NCBI GenBank assembly: GCA_045403155.1
Contig: JAXIPB010000312.1
Coordinates: 1-14,744 of the forward strand
From: JAXIPB01 sp045403155
GTDB lineage: Bacteria > Actinomycetota > Actinomycetes > Mycobacteriales > Micromonosporaceae
Length of the DNA stretch: 14,744 nucleotides
Direction of reading: 5' to 3'
The number at the start of each line of letters is the position of its first letter. The stretch's first letter is position 1. A model generated the notes under the pieces. That model saw nothing but the letters and a program-made list of their open reading frames with translations, did no database searches and was not told the origin of the DNA. A program made the translations under genes and the position numbers. This document shows positions 6,600 to 13,907 of the stretch, in pieces.

Positions 6600-7084
6600 C
6601 CCGGTCCTCGGCGGCTCGGAGCGCTCGCTGATGCCGACCATGGCCAGATTGTGGGCCGTAGGCCGGCGGCGGTCTACGCAGGAGACGCCACCAAGCTGTG
6701 GCGGTTTACCACACCGCCGCTCGGGTGCTGCCACGTCTCGGCGCCGGCGAGCTGGCCAAGCTCCGCGTGCGGATCTTGCTCCTGACGGTTCAAGGGCACG
6801 GCCGCCGATGACGGTCGACGCTGTCCTCCTCCCCCCAAGGAAGATGGCGACGCGTCGCGGTTCCTCGCCGTCGTCTGCGCTGGGGCTCGGGCAAATCCTC
6901 GATGGTTCGAGCCGTTCTGGTGCCGGCGCTTCGGCGTGGCGCGCTCGAGGGATCCGAGCGCTGGCACGTGATCGATTTGCTTGCACCGACCTGCCCGTCC
7001 CCCTCGCTCCGAGTTCCATTCGCTTGTTCTCGGGGCTCTGAGGGCTTCCCCGTGTCTTCCCGAAGCGCGATCAGCCACGTGGAC
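6600..7084. other. Intergenic region upstream of the kinase, no gene seen
   Basis: 485 bases between the kinase start and the end of the PD40 protein gene on the same strand. It should hold the kinase promoter and any terminator of the upstream gene. Open frames here are extensions or shadows with no family resemblance. One short inverted repeat, GGCGGT/ACCGCC, is centred near 6709 and could form a hairpin or be an operator, without other support. I see no RNA gene. Confidence 0.5.
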
Positions 7085-8002
7085 TCAGAAGGCGATCAGA
7101 GGACGGAACGTCCAGTCTGGCTGGCTGTCGTCACCCGGGAAGTCGGTCAGCTTGCGCTGGTCGGTGCCGTCGGCGTTCATGAGGTAGACCTCGGGGTTCC
7201 CGTCTCGGGAGCTCGAGAAGCAGAGCGCCTGCCCGCTCGGGGACCAGTTCGGAGTCACGTCTCTAGCAGGGTTGTGGGTGAGGCGCGTCACGTTGCCACT
7301 GCCAAGATCCAGGACGTAGATCTCCTCGTTGCCGTCGCGGGTGCTGACGAAGGCGATCCGCTTTCCGTCAGGCGACCATGCGGGCTGCCGGTCGGAAGCG
7401 GGATCCTCGGTCAGCGGCGTGACGTACGTCCCTTCCACGTCGGTTACGTAGATCTCGAAGTCCCCGTCGCGGTCGCTGCTGAAGACGATCTCCCGCCCGC
7501 TCTGCGACCACGCTGGGAACTCGTCGACGGCCGGGTGCCGAGACACGTTCCGCTGATCCGAACCGTCGGCATCGAGCACGTAGATCTCGAAGTTCCCGTC
7601 GCGATTCGTCTGGATGACGATCTGCTGCCCGTTCGGTGACCAGGCCGCGACGCCGTCGGATGCGGCGTTGAAGGTCAGCCGCGTCCGATCGCCCGTGCCG
7701 ACGTTCATCACGTAGATCTCGTTGTCATTCGCGCTCGGGCTGGACGCCGGTCTGCTCTGGAACACGAGCTCTTGTCCATCGGGCGACCACGCGGGCAAGA
7801 CCTCCCGCTCCGCCGGACTGCTCGTCAGATTGGTCAGATGTGTACCGTCGGCCTCGATCGCGTAGATCTCGAAGTTGCCGGCACCAAGGTCCCGGTTGAA
7901 GGCGATCGTGCCCTGAGTGCTCGAATCGGCCCCTGCCGATCCCACTCCGAGGCCCGCGATCAGGGCTACGGCGAGCACGAGGATAAGTCCGGTCCTGCGC
8001 AT
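7085..8002 (-). CDS. Secreted TolB-like PD40 beta-propeller protein
   Basis: 305 residues with a Sec signal peptide (RR, then LILVLAVALIAGLGVG, cleavage likely at AGA-DS near residue 25). The rest is PD40 (WD40-like, TolB-type) repeats of about 42 residues: pattern R-DGNFEIYV-DADGT-LT--PA-D--PAWSPDG--I-F-S. Five WSxxG blade motifs (from 72, 121, 165, 209 and 253) and a closing DWTF at 296 fit a six-bladed propeller. Such propellers bind proteins or wall ligands outside the cell; no catalytic residues are seen. ATG 8002 has a strong GGAGGAGGGAG site, so the much longer open frame reaching 8440 is not the gene. It is divergent from an ECF sigma gene, and a PD40 lipoprotein accompanies the second sigma module too. 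This suggests regulation by, or input to, that sigma factor (inference). Confidence 0.9.
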   Translation of the reverse strand: MRRTGLILVLAVALIAGLGVGSAGADSSTQGTIAFNRDLGAGNFEIYAIEADGTHLTNLTSSPAEREVLPAWSPDGQELVFQSRPASSPSANDNEIYVMNVGTGDRTRLTFNAASDGVAAWSPNGQQIVIQTNRDGNFEIYVLDADGSDQRNVSRHPAVDEFPAWSQSGREIVFSSDRDGDFEIYVTDVEGTYVTPLTEDPASDRQPAWSPDGKRIAFVSTRDGNEEIYVLDLGSGNVTRLTHNPARDVTPNWSPSGQALCFSSSRDGNPEVYLMNADGTDQRKLTDFPGDDSQPDWTFRPLIAF

Positions 8003-8248
8003 GTTGGCTCCCTCCTCCAAGAGCCCCTCAGTCGGGGTCCTTCCTCGCGGTGGATGCGATTCGTTCCGTGGGCGCCCGAGCCTTGGATGTTCGGAGGTGA
8101 CCGATCGCTTAGGTCGGCTTCCAATCGCGCATCCGCGAGGAGTAGCGTCGGCGAAGGGGGATCTCACCGCGGGCCGGGCGAGCAGATCGTGCCGAGACAA
8201 GTGATCGGGTTGCCTAAGCGAACGACGCAGCTCGCGCATCCAAGCTCC
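8003..8248. promoter_or_regulatory. Divergent promoter region between PD40 gene and ECF sigma gene
   Basis: 246 bases between two start codons that face away from each other, so both promoters must lie here. The PD40 leader can form a small CCCC...GGGG hairpin near 8024-8038. CGCGCATCC occurs near 8125 and again near 8233. CCTAAGCGAACGA at 8213-8225 resembles CCTAGCGAACGA at 10707-10718, ahead of the second sigma gene. No -35/-10 pair can be called with confidence. Confidence 0.5.
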
Positions 8249-8767
8249 ATGGCGGTCCCGCGGGAGGCTGTCGCGCTGAGGGCGGTGACGGCCCCGAAGA
8301 GTTTCGACGAGTTCTTCAACGACGAGCACGACGGCCTGTATCGAGCGCTCTACTTCGTTACGGGGAATCGTCAGGACGCAGAAGACCTCATGCAGGAGGC
8401 GTTCCTGAGGCTGTGGGAACGGTGGGATCGCATCGATCAAATCGACGATCCCACCTCATATCTGTTCCGGGTCGCCCTGAACGGCTTCCGCATGCAGGTG
8501 AGGCGTGCCAAGACCGCAGCTCGACGGCTGATCGGGATCGGTGATGCGTCCGACCCCACCTCGGATGTCGAGCTCCGAGCCGATCTCCACCGGCTGATCC
8601 TCGGTGTGTCGCCCCGACAGCGAGCCGCGCTCGTGTTGTTGGATCTGTACGGATACACGTCCGGGGAAGCCGGACGGATCCTCGGCATCCGAGCCCCCAC
8701 CGTTCGCGCGCTCGCGTCGCAGGGGCGCGCGGCGTTGAGGAAGACCCATGGAGACCGGGATGTCTGA
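8249..8767 (+). CDS. ECF-family RNA polymerase sigma factor (module 1)
   Basis: 172 residues, normal for an extracytoplasmic-function sigma factor. Region 2 spans about 20-88 (FDEFFNDEHDGLYRALYFVTG, then AEDLMQEAFLRLWERWDRI for core binding and -10 recognition). Region 4 spans about 112-166 (LSP-type turn GVSPRQRAALVLLDLYGYT, then the DNA-recognition helix IRAPTVRALASQGRAALRK). It redirects RNA polymerase to a small regulon. Its stop codon overlaps the next gene by eight bases, the usual layout for a sigma factor and its membrane-bound regulator. ATG 8249 is chosen because conserved sequence begins close after it; it has no clear ribosome site, and GTG 8201 or GTG 8284 are alternatives. The open frame reaching back to 7772 is antisense to the PD40 gene and is not coding. 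Confidence 0.9.
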   Translation: MAVPREAVALRAVTAPKSFDEFFNDEHDGLYRALYFVTGNRQDAEDLMQEAFLRLWERWDRIDQIDDPTSYLFRVALNGFRMQVRRAKTAARRLIGIGDASDPTSDVELRADLHRLILGVSPRQRAALVLLDLYGYTSGEAGRILGIRAPTVRALASQGRAALRKTHGDRDV

Positions 8768-9626
8768 CATTCAGCAGATCTTCGAGCGGGTGATTCAGGA
8801 GGCCCATGCCGAACCCGGAGCACTAGAGCGTCAATTCGGACGCCAGCGCCGCCGCCTCGTTCGCCGGCGCGTGGCGGCGCTGGTTGTCGGCATCCTCGCG
8901 AGCGGTTTGGTCGGCTTCCTGCTCGTGAACCGGGTCCTCGGCGGCGTCGACACCACGCCGGGGAATGAGTCGGTCCGCGAGTCTCCTTCGCCCGCTCCGA
9001 ACCAGGCGACCGACCCGATCCAGCTCCCTCGGTCGGTGCCTGAGGGGTTGCTCGCCGCCGGGACGTACACGACGGGTTCGTTCGATCCGGCCGTGACGTT
9101 CGCGGTGGGTGATGATAGTTGGTGGGTCGGCTGGGACTGGGGCGGGGGATCCGGCCCCGTCCACCTTGAGGGCGGAACGCTCTCGATCGAGCGGGAGCTA
9201 CCCGACGGCGGGTTCTTCCGACTGTCCTTCTGGGACACGACGACCGCCTTGTTCACCTACGACTACCCCGACCGCGGAACGGTGCCGCCCGACCTGGTGG
9301 CGTTCATCGGCGAGCATCCCGAGGTTCGCGAGCTGGGCGTGCGGCAAATCGACGTGGATGGCCTGATGGCTACGAGGTTGGACTTCGGGTGGGCGGACGT
9401 ACGTTCTGACTTGGGTTTCCTGCTGCCAGGAGTGGACTGGCGCATCGCCGGATTCAGGATCGCTTGGGACTACGCGCAACACTGGATCGTCCTCGATACG
9501 GTCGACGGTCAGGTGCTGATCAACTGGACCGTGGAAGACGTGCCCCCGGCCGGCCTCGATCGCGCCAACCGGATCGGCGAGAGCTACTTCGACGAGATAC
9601 TGCGTACGGTCCGGATCCATGAGTAA
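8760..9626 (+). CDS. Single-pass membrane protein, putative anti-sigma partner (module 1)
   Basis: 288 residues. A short cytoplasmic head (1-37) is rich in Arg just before one membrane helix (about 38-57, AALVVGILASGLVGFLLV); a Ser/Pro-rich linker and an extracytoplasmic domain of about 200 residues follow. The head has the layout ERV-(n)-PGALERQFGRQRRR seen in sigma-linked membrane proteins of uncultured actinobacteria, but there is no HxxxCxxC zinc anti-sigma motif. The outer domain contains DSWWVGWDWGGGSGP, PPDLVAFIGEHPEV, GLMATRLDFGW and HWIVLDTVDGQVLINW, and is homologous to the protein at 11294-12094; I do not recognise a named domain. The start at ATG 8760 has GGAG six bases upstream; the in-frame ATG at 8748 lacks such spacing. 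Translational coupling with the sigma gene suggests it holds that factor at the membrane (inference). Confidence 0.8.
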   Translation: MSDIQQIFERVIQEAHAEPGALERQFGRQRRRLVRRRVAALVVGILASGLVGFLLVNRVLGGVDTTPGNESVRESPSPAPNQATDPIQLPRSVPEGLLAAGTYTTGSFDPAVTFAVGDDSWWVGWDWGGGSGPVHLEGGTLSIERELPDGGFFRLSFWDTTTALFTYDYPDRGTVPPDLVAFIGEHPEVRELGVRQIDVDGLMATRLDFGWADVRSDLGFLLPGVDWRIAGFRIAWDYAQHWIVLDTVDGQVLINWTVEDVPPAGLDRANRIGESYFDEILRTVRIHE

Positions 9627-9671
9627 CCGGCGGAGAAGCGACGGGCAGTTCTCGATCCGCGGGGAGGTACT

Positions 9672-10335
9672 TTGCTCCGTGGGTGGGTGGTATCCCTTCC
9701 GAGCGCGGGGTGGTTCTTTGCCGCCGTGCCGGCAGAGGCGATCATCGGGGGTGAGCTCGACGGTGACCGCCATCTTTTCGGCGCATGCATCCTCAGCCGA
9801 CTGGCGGACGGGACGTTCACCGATTGCTCGTCGGGCGCTCTGGCATCCTCGAACGTCGTCATCATGGCCGGACATTCAGCCGTCGGGCGCAATGCATTGC
9901 GAGGGGCGAAGCATTTCGTGACCTTCGACCCCGACGTCGATAAGGCATCCTCGGAGCTGATCCCGACGATCCTGGCGCCGCATCCGGCGTTCGATCCGGA
10001 TTCCAACTTCAACGACATAGGGGTCGCTCTACTCGCGAGGCCCGTCACCGACATCGACCCCAATACGGCTACCGACCGAGGGCCTGCTCGATCGCCTTCG
10101 GTCCAGGCAGGCCGGGTTCGAGTCGTTCACGGTCGTCGGGTACGGGTGCGGCGGTCCGTATGTGCAGTGCGGGTGCTTCCCCGCGTCACTCGTCGGTTCG
10201 CAAGCATCCGCTTCGGAGGAGTTTGCCGGCGGTCTAATGGATAAGTGCTCCTGCGGCACGACATCCCACGAGCCGTTCACTCCTCACCGACCGTCGGGGG
10301 CACGATCTAGGAATAGGGTTCGAGACCCTGACTGA
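9672..10335 (+). pseudogene. Secreted trypsin-like (S1) serine protease, frameshifted and missing the catalytic serine
   Basis: TTG 9672 follows GGGGAGG with four-base spacing and opens a signal peptide ending AVPAEA. Then come IIGGELDGD, SSGALASSNVVIMAGHSAVG (catalytic His; the usual following Cys is Ser) and FNDIGVALLARPV (catalytic Asp). Near 10060 the frame must change by one base in the run GACCCCAAT; the shifted frame continues naturally as LPTEGLLDRLRS and FTVVGYG, both family motifs. After that, likeness fades and no GDSGGP motif occurs in either frame before TGA 10333-10335. The first lesion could be a sequencing error in a C-run, but loss of the serine motif means the product would still be inactive. 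It follows module 1 after 45 bases. A former role as a secreted protease is family knowledge; any link to the sigma factor is a guess. Confidence 0.75.
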
Positions 10336-10363
10336 CACGGTGCTCACCCGACGGCGGCTCGGA

Positions 10364-10390
10364 GAGCAGTCTCCCTGAAAGGAGCTGCTC
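10364..10390 (+). other. Strong stem-loop, ten pairs with one bulged T
   Basis: GAGCAG-T-CTCC pairs with GGAGCTGCTC around a CTGAAA loop. No T-run follows. It may be a terminator of the decayed protease transcript, or part of a structured RNA together with the next hairpin. Confidence 0.5.
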
Positions 10391-10413
10391 AGGGCCCCAT
10401 TCGACGACTACCT

Positions 10414-10434
10414 CACGGTTCCTTGAGGACCGTG
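10414..10434 (+). other. Second stem-loop, nine pairs with one bulged T
   Basis: CACGGT-T-CCT pairs with AGGACCGTG around a two-base gap, so in practice the innermost pairs open to form the loop. It lies 23 bases after the first hairpin and has a similar single-T bulge. Confidence 0.45.
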
Positions 10435-10788
10435 CCGGGCTGCTTGAAGTTGGCCACGCTCGCCGCATCACTGGCCATCGACTTTGGCACAGGCGTCGCC
10501 AAGTGCCCGTGTGGTGCGACTCGTAAGTCGTCAGTCATGTCCGCTCCAGTTGTCCCGACATCCTCGGCCCAGGCGCCGCGATCGTAGACGCGGAGCCGTG
10601 GAGGGCGGGCTGAACCCTCTCGTCTCAGGCGGGGCGGGCGTCCGGAAAAACCACCACCTGAACGTGCTGGGAAACGCGATCCTGGCCTCCGAGCGAGTCG
10701 AGGCGGCCTAGCGAACGAACTCGTCAGGGGTACCCGCTGAGGCTCTGGTGCGTTTGTATGCCAGTGAAGGCCCAGCGAAAGAGGCGCC

Positions 10789-11304
10789 GTGGGCTCCGTC
10801 CCGCTCGAGTTCGAGGGCTTCTGCCACGAGGCCTACATCCCACTGATCCGCACGCTGACCCTGTACTGCGGCGACCCTGAGGTGGCGCGGGACCTCGCCC
10901 AGGAGGCTCTCGCCCGCACCTACGCGTCGTGGCGACGGGTGCGACAGATGAGCTACCCGAGGCTCTGGCTCAACCGGGTCGCGATCAACCTCGCGAACTC
11001 GCGGTTCCGCCGGATGAAGGCCGAACGCCGAGCGCTCGAGGTGGAGCGGACGCGGGCCGGTCGGTTGCACGTCGACCCCGACCCGGCGACGGCGGTCGCC
11101 GTTCGTCGCGCCCTCGCCACCTTGTCGCCGCGGCAGCGTGCCGCCGTCATCCTGCGGTTCTTCGACGATCTCTCGGTGGAGGAGACGGCCGAGCTCATGA
11201 GCTGCGGACCGGGCACCGTGAAGAAGCTCACGAGGCGAGCCCTCGATGGCCTCCGAGAGCAGCTCGGGTCCGAGTTCAGGATGGAGGTGTCCGATGGCGC
11301 CTGA
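10789..11304 (+). CDS. ECF-family RNA polymerase sigma factor, SigE-like (module 2)
   Basis: 171 residues. Region 2: FEGFCHEAYIPLIRTLTLYCG, then VARDLAQEALARTYASWRRV and PRLWLNRVAINLANSRFRR (about 8-78). Region 4: LSPRQRAAVILRFFDDLSVEE and the helix-turn-helix MSCGPGTVKKLTRRALDGL (about 110-156). The composition is that of the actinobacterial SigE-type ECF group. The start is GTG 10789 with AGAGG about five bases upstream; no ATG is available nearby. The stop codon overlaps the next gene by 11 bases, giving translational coupling to a membrane partner exactly as in module 1. The two sigma factors are clearly different proteins within one superfamily, so the modules are old paralogues or separate acquisitions, not a recent copy. 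Confidence 0.93.
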   Translation: MGSVPLEFEGFCHEAYIPLIRTLTLYCGDPEVARDLAQEALARTYASWRRVRQMSYPRLWLNRVAINLANSRFRRMKAERRALEVERTRAGRLHVDPDPATAVAVRRALATLSPRQRAAVILRFFDDLSVEETAELMSCGPGTVKKLTRRALDGLREQLGSEFRMEVSDGA

Positions 11305-12094
11305 GCTGCGGGAGCTGCTCGAGGCCGGGGCGGGCGATCCGCACGATCTGCCCGATGTCGAGGCGATCTGGGGAAGGACCAGACGGTTGGTTTGGCGTCG
11401 CCGGATCGGGGCGACCCTGGTCGCAACCGCGGTGGTGGTAGGCGCAGCGCTGTCGTTCCGAGCCCTGCCCGCCCTGGTCGATCGAGAGCCCAGGCCGGCG
11501 GACGACCTGAACCCTCGTTCCGCCGACACGCTGCGACAGGGTCAGCTCGAACCCGGGGCGTACGTGGCCGAGGGGTTCGAGCATCCGTTCTCGTTCAGGA
11601 CGAGGACCGATTCGTGGAGCGCGTCGGTGCTGGAGCCCACCTGGGTCGGCTTGATCCGGCGAGTGAACTACCTGCATGTGCAGGTCTGGGACGGCGTCTT
11701 CGATCCGAACTCCCGAACCGCGCAACCCGCGGACCTCGAGCCGACGCCAACCGACCTCGTCGCATGGCTTGCGGATCACCCTCGGCTTGACGCGACGGGT
11801 CCGGTGCCGGTCAAGATCGGTGGCATGTCGGGTCTTCGGCTCGATGTGTCGGTTGAGAGTCCCCTTCCGTCCGCTCCTCCCGAGTGCGGTGCCCTTCGGT
11901 GCGTGATCGTGGGCCGCGTTGCAGGGGAGGGCGAGCTCGTCGATGTCGAGGTCGGCCAGATCGCACGTTTCGTGGTTCTGGACGTGCCAGGCGGTCAGCT
12001 CGTGATCCACTTTCGGGCCCCGGTGGAGCGGTTCGAGCGGTTCTCTCCCACCGTTGAGCGGCTCATCTCTACGTTCGAGTTCGAGTCGACCTGA
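11294..12094 (+). CDS. Single-pass membrane protein, putative anti-sigma partner (module 2)
   Basis: 266 residues: cytoplasmic head 1-37 with an RTRRLVWRRR run, membrane helix about 38-57 (IGATLVATAVVVGAALSF), then an outer domain. It is homologous to the module 1 partner, with the membrane helix at the same residue numbers and matching blocks in the same order: GAYVAEGFEHPFSFRT against GTYTTGSFDPAVTFAV, PTDLVAWLADHPRL against PPDLVAFIGEHPEV, GMSGLRLDV against GLMATRLDF, and FVVLDVPGGQLVIHF against WIVLDTVDGQVLINW. A Cys pair (ECGALRC) occurs in a loop absent from the other protein and may form a disulfide. ATG 11294 has GGAGG seven bases upstream. No zinc-binding anti-sigma motif is present. 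Likely a membrane-tethered regulator of the sigma factor (inference from overlap and shared layout). Confidence 0.8.
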   Translation: MAPELRELLEAGAGDPHDLPDVEAIWGRTRRLVWRRRIGATLVATAVVVGAALSFRALPALVDREPRPADDLNPRSADTLRQGQLEPGAYVAEGFEHPFSFRTRTDSWSASVLEPTWVGLIRRVNYLHVQVWDGVFDPNSRTAQPADLEPTPTDLVAWLADHPRLDATGPVPVKIGGMSGLRLDVSVESPLPSAPPECGALRCVIVGRVAGEGELVDVEVGQIARFVVLDVPGGQLVIHFRAPVERFERFSPTVERLISTFEFEST

Positions 12095-12169
12095 TTGATC
12101 CTGAGCGCGCGGGGTACCGATCGGCCGTTCTGGGCGTCTCCATGGTGAGAGTCGCAAGGAGGGTTGGGG

Positions 12170-13126
12170 ATGAGGGGACATCTCGGTCGGGTGCTAGCCG
12201 TTCTCGCGTTCCTCGTTGCCGGATGCACGAGCTCCGCGGAGACCGAACCACCTGGATCGTCCGCCCTCCGGAACCGCTGTGAACCGCTCGACTCGATGCC
12301 GACAGACGAGATCGCGTTCACGCTGTTCGACGAGGATGGAGCGGCCGGTATCTACCTGATGGATCCGGATGGTTCGGACGGTCTGGACGGCTCGGGGGCG
12401 ACGTGCCTCGTTGACATGGAAGGAGAAGACGTAGCTCCTGCATGGTCGAGGGATGGCGCGATGATCGCTTTCGCGAGCGACGTCGACGGTGACTTCGACG
12501 TCTATATCGTTCGTGCCGACGGCTCCGACCTGACAAGGATCACGAACGAGCCCGGGGACGAGTCGTCGCCATCGTGGTCCCCGGATGGGAGAACCATCGT
12601 CTTCTCGGGGTCAGGAGGCGGCGATGGTCCGTTCGCGATCCGAACCGTTCGCATCGATGGAGGCGGGATGACGTCGCTGGTCGAAACCGGGGATCGTTGG
12701 GAGTGGGCCTGCTGTCCGATCTGGTCACCCGATGGTTCCACGATCGCGTTCGGTGCGACCGAGGGAGGCTACGGAGGCGCGTACGCGATGGACACCGACG
12801 GCTCTCATGTGCGCCTCCTTATCGACGGCGAAGGTGATGACTCTGTCACTGAGTGGTCCCCCGACGGAACCAAGATCGCCATGGTCGCCGACCGGGACGG
12901 AGGTTGCATCTTCTTGATGAGCGCGGATGGCAGTCATCTCACGCGATTGACGAAGGGGTGCGCCGAGGGCTTCGACGTCACCTGGTCTCCCGACGGAGAC
13001 CAGGTGGCCTGGGGTGGCGGTTCTCATGGCCCCGCGGACGCGTACGTCATCGACACGGATGGCAGCGACCTGTCGCTGCTCAATGACGAAGCCGAGACCG
13101 CGTACCTGGCCTGGCAGCCTTCCTAG
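12170..13126 (+). CDS. PD40 beta-propeller lipoprotein
   Basis: 318 residues. A lipoprotein signal ends FLVAGC (lipid-bearing Cys19), followed by a Ser/Glu/Pro linker. The mature part has TolB-like PD40 blades: IAFTLFDEDGAAGIYLMDPDG, then WSRDG, WSPDG (four times) and a closing WQPS, giving about six blades, each with an IYxxxADGS-type strand. ATG 12170 has AAGGAGG seven bases upstream; an upstream TTG at 12164 is not needed. The gene starts 75 bases after the module 2 membrane partner on the same strand and is probably co-transcribed. It would sit on the outer face of the membrane, near the partner's outer domain. Two Cys pairs (AC-C and GC...GC regions) may form disulfides. No catalytic residues are seen. 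A role as sensor or ligand binder for the sigma system is inference. Confidence 0.92.
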   Translation: MRGHLGRVLAVLAFLVAGCTSSAETEPPGSSALRNRCEPLDSMPTDEIAFTLFDEDGAAGIYLMDPDGSDGLDGSGATCLVDMEGEDVAPAWSRDGAMIAFASDVDGDFDVYIVRADGSDLTRITNEPGDESSPSWSPDGRTIVFSGSGGGDGPFAIRTVRIDGGGMTSLVETGDRWEWACCPIWSPDGSTIAFGATEGGYGGAYAMDTDGSHVRLLIDGEGDDSVTEWSPDGTKIAMVADRDGGCIFLMSADGSHLTRLTKGCAEGFDVTWSPDGDQVAWGGGSHGPADAYVIDTDGSDLSLLNDEAETAYLAWQPS

Positions 13127-13192
13127 GGCACGGGAATCTCCCCGCTCTTGCCGCTTGTAGAAGTGGCGGTAGCGGATCGAAGAGTTCGTTCG

Positions 13193-13907
13193 ATGCGGGC
13201 CGGCACCATCCCCCTACGAGGTTCGATGCTCCTCACGACGGCGCTCGCGTTCCAATTCGCGTGCACGGACGCAGGCCGGTCGACGACGACCGGCGAGGAG
13301 CGGTCTCCGACGACGCAGTCGCCGACGTCCCGTCCGCGCCTACGGCCGGGCAGATCGACCTCGTATCCCTGCCGGCCACGATCGCCGTCTCGGCGGGATC
13401 ACCACACGCGGAGGACATCTACGTGATCGAGGCCAACGGCACGGGGTTGCGGCAGGTCATGTCGGATCCGTCGGCGGACTTCGACCCCACCTGGTCACCC
13501 GACGGGACGAGGATCGCGTACCGCCACCAGCCGGGTGACGATACGAGCACCGACATCTTCATCATCGATGTCGACGGTTCGGGGGAGCACGTGCTCACCG
13601 CGAACGACGGCGTTGCGGACTGGGGGCCGGCCTGGTCACCCAACGTTTCGCCTTCAACTCGGACCGCGACACGCCCGGAAGGCTGCGTGGCTACGTGATG
13701 GACGTCGAGAGCGATGACGTGAGACGGATCGGTGGGGACGTTTGGGTCGAGTACCCCGCCTGGTCCCCGGACGGGTTGCGGCTGGCCTTCATGGCGCAGA
13801 CACCGGTGGGAACGCAGAACTAGGAGATCTGGGTGATGGACTCGGACGGCACGAACGTCCGGAGGCTCACGGACTCGCCGGGAAACGACGGGTGGCCGTC
13901 AGGCTGA
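13193..13907 (+). pseudogene. Second PD40 lipoprotein, broken by two frame changes and an amber codon
   Basis: Three frames together give one coherent PD40 lipoprotein. Frame 1 (ATG 13193, or ATG 13226 with GAGG upstream) gives a signal ending ALAFQFAC and a Thr/Ser linker. Between about 13290 and 13330 the frame changes, and frame 2 gives AEDIYVIEANGTGLRQV, WSPDGTRIAYRHQ and DIFIIDVDGSGEHVL up to AWSPN near 13643. There a small deletion removes the expected Gly and neighbours, and frame 3 continues RFAFNSDRDTPGRL, YVMDVESDDV and AWSPDGLRLAF, meets TAG at 13821-13823 inside QN-stop-EIWVMDSDG, then runs to TGA 13905-13907. The TAG replaces what is usually Tyr in this motif. Lesions of three kinds make pure sequencing error unlikely. 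It lies in tandem with the intact lipoprotein gene, so it is probably a duplicate left to decay. Confidence 0.85.

Larger units (their letters stand above)
10336..10788. other. Intergenic region upstream of sigma module 2
   Basis: 453 bases with no gene I can support. Two neighbouring stem-loops lie at 10364-10390 and 10414-10434. A small plus-strand frame ends RKNHHLNVLGNAILASERV at 10711; the tail looks protein-like but matches no family I know, and the rest of the frame is arginine-rich noise, so it may be a decayed fragment. The module 2 promoter should lie in the last 100 bases, where CCTAGCGAACGA (10707-10718) resembles a stretch ahead of module 1. Confidence 0.5.

Noticed and set aside
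4854..6785. 643-residue open frame on the plus strand
   Set aside because: It is the exact antisense of the histidine kinase, rich in Asp/Glu/Arg/His as expected of a GC-rich shadow frame, with no family motif.
6600..7019. N-terminal extension of the kinase to 7019
   Set aside because: The extra 140 residues are Arg/Pro/Ser-rich without family likeness; membrane helix 1 begins right after ATG 6599, which has a ribosome site.
7085..8002. DNA-level periodicity in the PD40 gene as a CRISPR-like or satellite array
   Set aside because: The roughly 126-base period is explained by protein blades of about 42 residues; units diverge at DNA level, and there are no spacer/repeat boundaries.
7772..8248. 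N-terminal extension of the module 1 sigma frame
   Set aside because: Most of it is antisense to the PD40 gene and unlike any sigma factor; conserved sigma sequence starts after 8249.
8003..8440. N-terminal extension of the PD40 protein frame
   Set aside because: A strong ribosome site and a clean signal peptide place the start at 8002; the extension overlaps the sigma gene antisense.
10484..10711. Plus-strand frame of 75 codons ahead of module 2
   Set aside because: The first part is arginine/proline-rich noise; only the last 20 residues look natural, which is too little to call a gene.
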